Source: Cercis canadensis
Lineage: Eukaryota; Streptophyta; Magnoliopsida; Fabales; Fabaceae
Assembly (NCBI GenBank): GCA_003255065.1
Contig: QAOA01008734.1
Span: forward strand, 8,911-72,910
DNA length: 64,000 nucleotides
Reading direction: 5' to 3'
The position numbers were made by a program, and so were the translations under genes. Below the pieces are notes generated by a model. The model was given only the letters and a program-made list of their open reading frames with translations. It was not told the origin of the DNA and made no database searches. How positions within the stretch are numbered: position 1 is the first letter of the stretch; each line of letters starts with the position of its first letter. Below are positions 59,435 to 64,000 of this stretch, piece by piece.

Positions 59435-59493
<59 letters not shown>

Positions 59494-59595
59494 ATTCAAT
59501 GCATTAGATTAGCACAAGAAGAAAATGTAAATTTCATGGAGGATTTTTAAATCCTTTCTCACTTTTTCTTAAACAGCATAATTATAGGAGAAGAT
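58206..59595 (+). repeat. Kinase 3' flank repeat copy D and NLR gene 2 downstream region
   Basis: Matches 49180-50620 at an offset of about 9.03 kb. A poly-A run of about 80 bases with an N at 59434 (59411-59492) replaces a short A-rich stretch of the other unit. No coding sequence. Confidence 0.75.
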
Positions 59596-62500
59596 TTACC
59601 AGAACAAGACTAGAGAAAAGATAACAGAGAAAACAAGAATTCTATTTCCACCAAAGCATATTTTGGAATATTTAAACCCCAAATGAAAAGGAATGATGTG
59701 TTTGCAGTTTAAGGCACATAGAACGACATTAGAAAGGGTGTTGAATATACCTCTATAATTGATGCCTATAGCACGCCAACTTAGGCCTCCTGGCCTGAGC
59801 CCTCTTGTACTGTGATATATATTGGGAATATGAGCTATTTTGTACCAATCCTCTCCTGTTTCCTCCTCACATCTCTTGGATAGCTCAGGGCAACCGAAAA
59901 TCTCTAATTTTTTCAAACTCGTAAGATTTTGAATACTCATTGGGAGAGACACCAACCTTTCGCATTCAGAAAAGGTTAGAGATTGAAGCGAGGTAAGATT
60001 TTCCAACCAGTCAGGGAATGGTTCTAGATTTGGAAGTGAACCTAAATGTAAAGATTGCAGGGAGGGGACATGTTGTAAAGCTTCTGCTAAATCTTCCACC
60101 TTCGGACAGTCAATTGTCAAATCCTTGAGAGAAGTGAGGTATTGAAATCCTGTAGACAGGCGCTTGAACTTATCACAGCGACCAAGTGTTAATGTTTGGA
60201 GAGAGTGCAAGCCTTGCAACACTTGCTCTGAAAAGAACTCGAGGTTGTGGCATTGAAGGATACGTAATTTTCCAAGAGCATGGAGATTAACAAGTTCAGT
60301 TGGCAGTGCCTCAAGTTTTTCATAGTTATAAATGTGGAGTTTCTTAAGACAATTAAGGTCTTGTAGCATTCCATCGGGAAACGAAGTCAGCTCTTTATCA
60401 TTATTAAGCCAAAGGAATTGAAGTCCACTAAGCTTGTGAATGGAACACAATAACAACCTCTCTGTTGATAGCTCATTGCCAGATGGAACGCTGCGTGGGG
60501 CTATTGTATTGGTTGAACTCCAAAAGCTATAGGGACGTTTGTCTATTAGTAATTCAGTGACAGATGGAAGGTGAGGCAAGGCCAATTTAGGACATTGACC
60601 AATTTCCATGGTGGAAAGAGACGGGAACATGTCTTCCCCTTCTTCTTTCGATAACCCTTCAAGATTTGGTAAATGAGTGATTGTCAGACACTGCAGAGAT
60701 TTGAAACCTCTTGTTGTTCTTCCACCATCATAGGATTCATCATCAATGAATCGCACATGATTCATATTATGTATTGTGAGCTTCTTTAGAGATGGTAGTT
60801 TCCCCAGTGGTGGAAGTTGTAAGCAGTTTTTGCAATCGACAAGTTCAATGGAACATAAATCCTTCAAGGTTGGATTACTCATCCAATTGGAGAAATACTC
60901 ACCTTTATATCCTCCTATCACCAAATCTTTGAGTTCTGGATGAGGCTCAAGGGCTTCAAGTATTTGCTCAACATTTTCTTGCAACTCGGACTCACCATTT
61001 CTACCCCATGACAACCACAAGTGATCCAGCTGCTTAGCTGCCAAATTGGCTTCTTTGGCATCCATCACACTTGTTACTCGCTCCAGATGCTTGATATGGA
61101 GCTCCCCTTTGAGCTTCAAATGTCCCAATTTTGCCAATAGGATTCCTCTCCTGTTGTTGGAAACAACATATATGTTTAAAGTTCTCAAGCAAGTTAACTG
61201 GCCCATTTCAGGGGACATGCTTGATAATGATATGCAACGTTTCATGTGTAGATGGCGGAGAGCTTTTAGGCATTTCATGTTTTTGGGTAACTTTTGGAGG
61301 TTTTGACAATAATTCAAATTCAAAATCTGCAAATTGCAAAGGTTACAAATGGACTCAGGAAGTGTTTTGAAATTACCGGAGGAGAGGTTCAAGTATCTCA
61401 GATGTTTTAAACGGCTTATAGAAGATGGCAATGCTTTTAGATTCATCTGGTAAAGAACCCGCAAATAATATAATTTCATTAGATCAGGTGTAGAGTGGCC
61501 GACTCCACCACTGAATGACATGTAGGTCCTTAAGGATGGAAGTTGATGTAAGGACAATGTACCATTGACCTTAGATGATGGATGAAAACAATAAAATGAG
61601 AGATGATGAATTGTTCTAGATAGATCTCTTGAGCTATAATCATCCCTAATGCAACACGCTTCCACCATAATCCACTGCGCAAGATCATGAACCAAATCAT
61701 GCATCTTGAATCCTACAATGTTGCCAAACTCGTCACTTTCAATGACTTGAAAAAATGATCTCCAACAAAGTTCTTTACATACATGATCACCAATGTCTTC
61801 GGCCATGAGTCTTCCACTAGATGAGATGAATCCATTAGCCATCCAAAGATGAATGAGCAGCTCTTTCTTAATAATGAAATCTTTAGGGAATATAGCACAA
61901 TAGGCAAAACATTGTCTCAGATTTAATGGCAAATTCAAGTAACTTAACCTCAAGGCAGGTAATATAGAATTCTCCGATTGTGGTAGATCCCATAGCTTGC
62001 TTTCCTTGATATAAAGCCATTCCTTTTTATCATTTTTGAAGCGCAAAAGGCCTCCAAGTGCTTTTGCCGCAAGAGGTACCCCGACACACTTCTTCACTAT
62101 CTCCTTCCCTATAGGCACAAGCTCTGCATGCTCTTCATTGCCCATTCCAAAAGCACGTTCTTTGAACAATAACCAACAATCATCTTCTGATAAAGTTGAT
62201 AATTCATGAGGAGGCCATTTGCTCATGATAGAAGCAACCTTCGAAAGACGAGTAGTGACAACAATTGAAGCACCTTTTGATCCACATGCCAACACATATT
62301 TCAACATATCCCATTTGTCTTGGTCTTCATTCCACACATCGTCCAAAACAAGCAAATATCTTTTATTGTGAAGCTTTTCTTGAACTTGTCTCTGCAATGA
62401 CTCTAAATTCAAATCCTCAGATGCATGCCCTGATGCTGATTCTATGATGGCTTTTAACAACGTCTTGAAACTGAAATCTTCTGAAACACAAACCCAGATC

Positions 62501-63171
62501 TTGAGCTCAAAATGGTTTGATATCTTGTCATCATTGAAAACAAGCTGAGCAAGTGTCGTCTTTCCAAGTCCACCAATACCAACAATGGTGTAGACCGATA
62601 CATCCTCAGAATTAGAAGCATCACTGATTAAGAAGTCTACAATTTTTTCCTGGTCGACATCTCTTCCATAAACTTGAGACTGGGAAATGATTGAGGTGGT
62701 TTCACGCCACTCCATGACTTGAGCTCTCTTCTCTATAATTACCTCAGATAAATGAAACTTGATCCTTTCTTGAGCAATTTCATCTAAGCTCTCCCTTATA
62801 TCTTTCATTTTTTTAGCAATTCTACGACGAAACAAAACATTCTTGGGATGAAGGGAGGATAAGAAAGAGCTTTGTGACTTACTCAGAGGTCCATGTTTGA
62901 GTCCTTGATACTCCAATCGAAGGGCTTCTGTTGAAATCTCATCCAACACGTCATCCAACTGGTGAGCTGCATCTTTAAGCTTGTGCAGCCAATTTCTGAT
63001 GGCTCGGTCCGAGAGTTGCTTCTCCTCAGCATCTTCAAGCACAGCCTGGATAGTGGAGAGTATGCTGGAAAGCCTTTTCATCTCTTTCTCAGCACCGAAA
63101 AACAATCCAAGCTCCTTCTGAATGAGTGAGTTCAAGTTCTCCAGCAAAACTTCAACAACAGCCTCAGCCAT
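59596..63171 (-). CDS. CC-NB-LRR resistance protein (RGA-like), gene 2
   Basis: One open frame of 1191 residues, closely similar to gene 1 from end to end. It has the same Rx_N coiled coil, P-loop GIGGLGKTT, kinase-2 LLVLDDVW, GVPLAAK, MHD and about 20 LRRs. Compared with gene 1 it has four extra residues (ESAS) in the RNBS-A to kinase-2 interval, lacks one residue late in the LRRs (DCPK for DSCPK), and differs strongly in one block just after the MHD motif. The final 20 residues differ because about 100 bp present after gene 1 are missing here; as in gene 1, the terminal 35-55 residues may be intronic. All nucleotide-binding motifs are intact. Probably a functional intracellular immune receptor that arose by tandem duplication. 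Confidence 0.93.
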   Translation of the reverse strand: MAEAVVEVLLENLNSLIQKELGLFFGAEKEMKRLSSILSTIQAVLEDAEEKQLSDRAIRNWLHKLKDAAHQLDDVLDEISTEALRLEYQGLKHGPLSKSQSSFLSSLHPKNVLFRRRIAKKMKDIRESLDEIAQERIKFHLSEVIIEKRAQVMEWRETTSIISQSQVYGRDVDQEKIVDFLISDASNSEDVSVYTIVGIGGLGKTTLAQLVFNDDKISNHFELKIWVCVSEDFSFKTLLKAIIESASGHASEDLNLESLQRQVQEKLHNKRYLLVLDDVWNEDQDKWDMLKYVLACGSKGASIVVTTRLSKVASIMSKWPPHELSTLSEDDCWLLFKERAFGMGNEEHAELVPIGKEIVKKCVGVPLAAKALGGLLRFKNDKKEWLYIKESKLWDLPQSENSILPALRLSYLNLPLNLRQCFAYCAIFPKDFIIKKELLIHLWMANGFISSSGRLMAEDIGDHVCKELCWRSFFQVIESDEFGNIVGFKMHDLVHDLAQWIMVEACCIRDDYSSRDLSRTIHHLSFYCFHPSSKVNGTLSLHQLPSLRTYMSFSGGVGHSTPDLMKLYYLRVLYQMNLKALPSSISRLKHLRYLNLSSGNFKTLPESICNLCNLQILNLNYCQNLQKLPKNMKCLKALRHLHMKRCISLSSMSPEMGQLTCLRTLNIYVVSNNRRGILLAKLGHLKLKGELHIKHLERVTSVMDAKEANLAAKQLDHLWLSWGRNGESELQENVEQILEALEPHPELKDLVIGGYKGEYFSNWMSNPTLKDLCSIELVDCKNCLQLPPLGKLPSLKKLTIHNMNHVRFIDDESYDGGRTTRGFKSLQCLTITHLPNLEGLSKEEGEDMFPSLSTMEIGQCPKLALPHLPSVTELLIDKRPYSFWSSTNTIAPRSVPSGNELSTERLLLCSIHKLSGLQFLWLNNDKELTSFPDGMLQDLNCLKKLHIYNYEKLEALPTELVNLHALGKLRILQCHNLEFFSEQVLQGLHSLQTLTLGRCDKFKRLSTGFQYLTSLKDLTIDCPKVEDLAEALQHVPSLQSLHLGSLPNLEPFPDWLENLTSLQSLTFSECERLVSLPMSIQNLTSLKKLEIFGCPELSKRCEEETGEDWYKIAHIPNIYHSTRGLRPGGLSWRAIGINYRGIFNTLSNVVLCALNCKHIIPFHLGFKYSKICFGGNRILVFSVIFSLVLFW

Positions 63172-63842
63172 TCTTGGATTCGCAAAATGAAAGGCAAGAA
63201 AGATCAGAGATTGCAGGACGATTATGAATGTATTAATGGAAATTATTGATATTCATTGAACCAATTTATTAGTCTCGCAGAGACTCTTAAAGTCAAGTCA
63301 ATAAGGCAGTTTCTGGGAATCGACATTCTGGGACCCATATGGCTCTGTACCTAATATCCTATTGCAAGAAAGCTCAGAGGTTGATGGAAATGTATGAATG
63401 AAATTATTGATCAGAGAGATCAAACCAACAACTTACTAGCCTCACATAGACTCTCAAAGTCAAAAAGGTGCTTCCACTATCTAGATAAGTGGTAAGTGGA
63501 GGGTCCACGTTCATTAATCTATGTATTTTTGAAAGACTTCTCGTTGGATGTCGGTCAAGGAATTTTAACAAAATAGAAAAAAAAAAATGCTTAACGCAGA
63601 TCCATAATATTAACACTATGTCACGTTAGTTTATTTGGCCAAAGAAAAAAGTTCAAAAAACCTTTATTAAGTCTGAATTGTCTTAATTATATTAATTTAA
63701 TTATTTTGTAGATAGCATCATTAGAAAAAAGTTTTCCGAAGATAATCACTTCTTGGAACTGCCCTGTCTCCATTGCACATTACTTCTCGACAATTTCTAG
63801 GAAGCAGCAAGGAAATGTAACATGTGTTTCTGTCTTGTATTA
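63172..63842. other. Upstream region of NLR gene 2
   Basis: Matches 54128-54780 upstream of NLR gene 1 almost throughout. The match then jumps at about 63841 to sequence equivalent to 56032, skipping about 1.2 kb. Confidence 0.6.
63291..63301 (-). promoter_or_regulatory. Paired W-boxes upstream of NLR gene 2
   Basis: The same TTGACTTGACT as upstream of gene 1, about 120 bp before the start codon. Its conservation reflects the recent duplication, so it is not independent evidence of function. Confidence 0.45.
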
Positions 63843-63929
63843 CATGAAGCAACCAAAATCAAAAGAGATTTTCTACATAGAACACTGCCAGACTTGACAT
63901 ACTAACTCTTAGCATCTGGCGCATAGTAA

Positions 63930-64000
63930 CTCCCTCAAGCTACGGCAACAGCCTCGGGCTGTGGGACTACAGGCTTGGGAGCGGTATTACTGGTAGTAGC
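63930..64000 (-). pseudogene. Clathrin light chain C-terminal fragment, second copy, cut by window end
   Basis: On the minus strand it reads ATTSNTAPKPVVPQPEAVAV, then A and a stop, the same C-terminal tail as the fragment at 56125-56433 with a few substitutions. The window ends before the diagnostic frameshift and premature-stop region, so whether this copy is broken cannot be seen. Confidence 0.6.

Noticed and set aside
59411-59492. Retroposed gene tail
   Set aside because: Sequence on both sides matches the other NLR unit, so nothing was inserted except the A-run itself.

Overview
This is a nuclear DNA window from a eudicot plant. It is AT-rich, its genes have GT-AG introns, and it carries plant-only families (R2R3-MYB, PDLP with two DUF26 domains, LRR-RLK, CC-NB-LRR) and plant retroelements. 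The species cannot be fixed from the sequence. It is a draft assembly: one 435-base N gap (44839-45273), and single Ns that in several places separate two near-identical copies of the same sequence, which look like unmerged contig ends or haplotypes.

Layout. Positions 1-41000 form a gene-containing arm with seven intact-looking genes. On the minus strand are an R2R3-MYB of the MYB20/MYB43 lignin and secondary-wall group (2412-4348), a mitochondrial succinate/fumarate carrier (13605-15674), an LRR receptor-like kinase of the RLK902/RKL1/LRR1 type (24604-27487), a peroxisomal 15.7-kDa small heat-shock protein ending in SKL (32368-32894), a plasmodesmata-located protein (35065-36251) and a NUDT17/18-type Nudix hydrolase (39208-40548). 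An ARL8-type small GTPase is on the plus strand (20167-22462). From memory, several of these neighbours are also neighbours in Arabidopsis (PDLP7-HSP15.7-ARLA1A; PDLP6-NUDT17; LRR1-MYB43), so this arm looks like an ancestral block that was fractionated in Arabidopsis. The genes are functionally unrelated and each probably has its own promoter. A heat-shock element upstream of the sHSP and a cluster of four ACGT boxes upstream of the Nudix gene are the clearest regulatory sites.

The gaps between these genes hold small mobile elements: two copies of a long foldback element (about 6636-7130 and 7620-8252), a complete 291-bp TRIM retrotransposon with target-site duplication, primer-binding site and polypurine tract (8865-9155), a decayed copia-type gag (18418-18960), a tRNA-derived SINE-like unit (30687-30860), a 26-bp perfect hairpin (38561-38617) and several two-copy repeats.

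Positions 45000-64000 form a rearranged resistance-gene cluster. Two closely similar single-ORF CC-NB-LRR genes (50621-54127 and 59596-63171, both minus) lie in a direct duplication with an offset of about 9.04 kb. They are mixed with debris of other genes: two last-exon fragments and a shorter relic of a CRPK1-like kinase, a CYP76-like P450 fragment fused to the kinase 3' flank, and clathrin light chain pseudogene fragments. The kinase 3' flank occurs four times. The two NLRs differ most in one short block just after the MHD motif.
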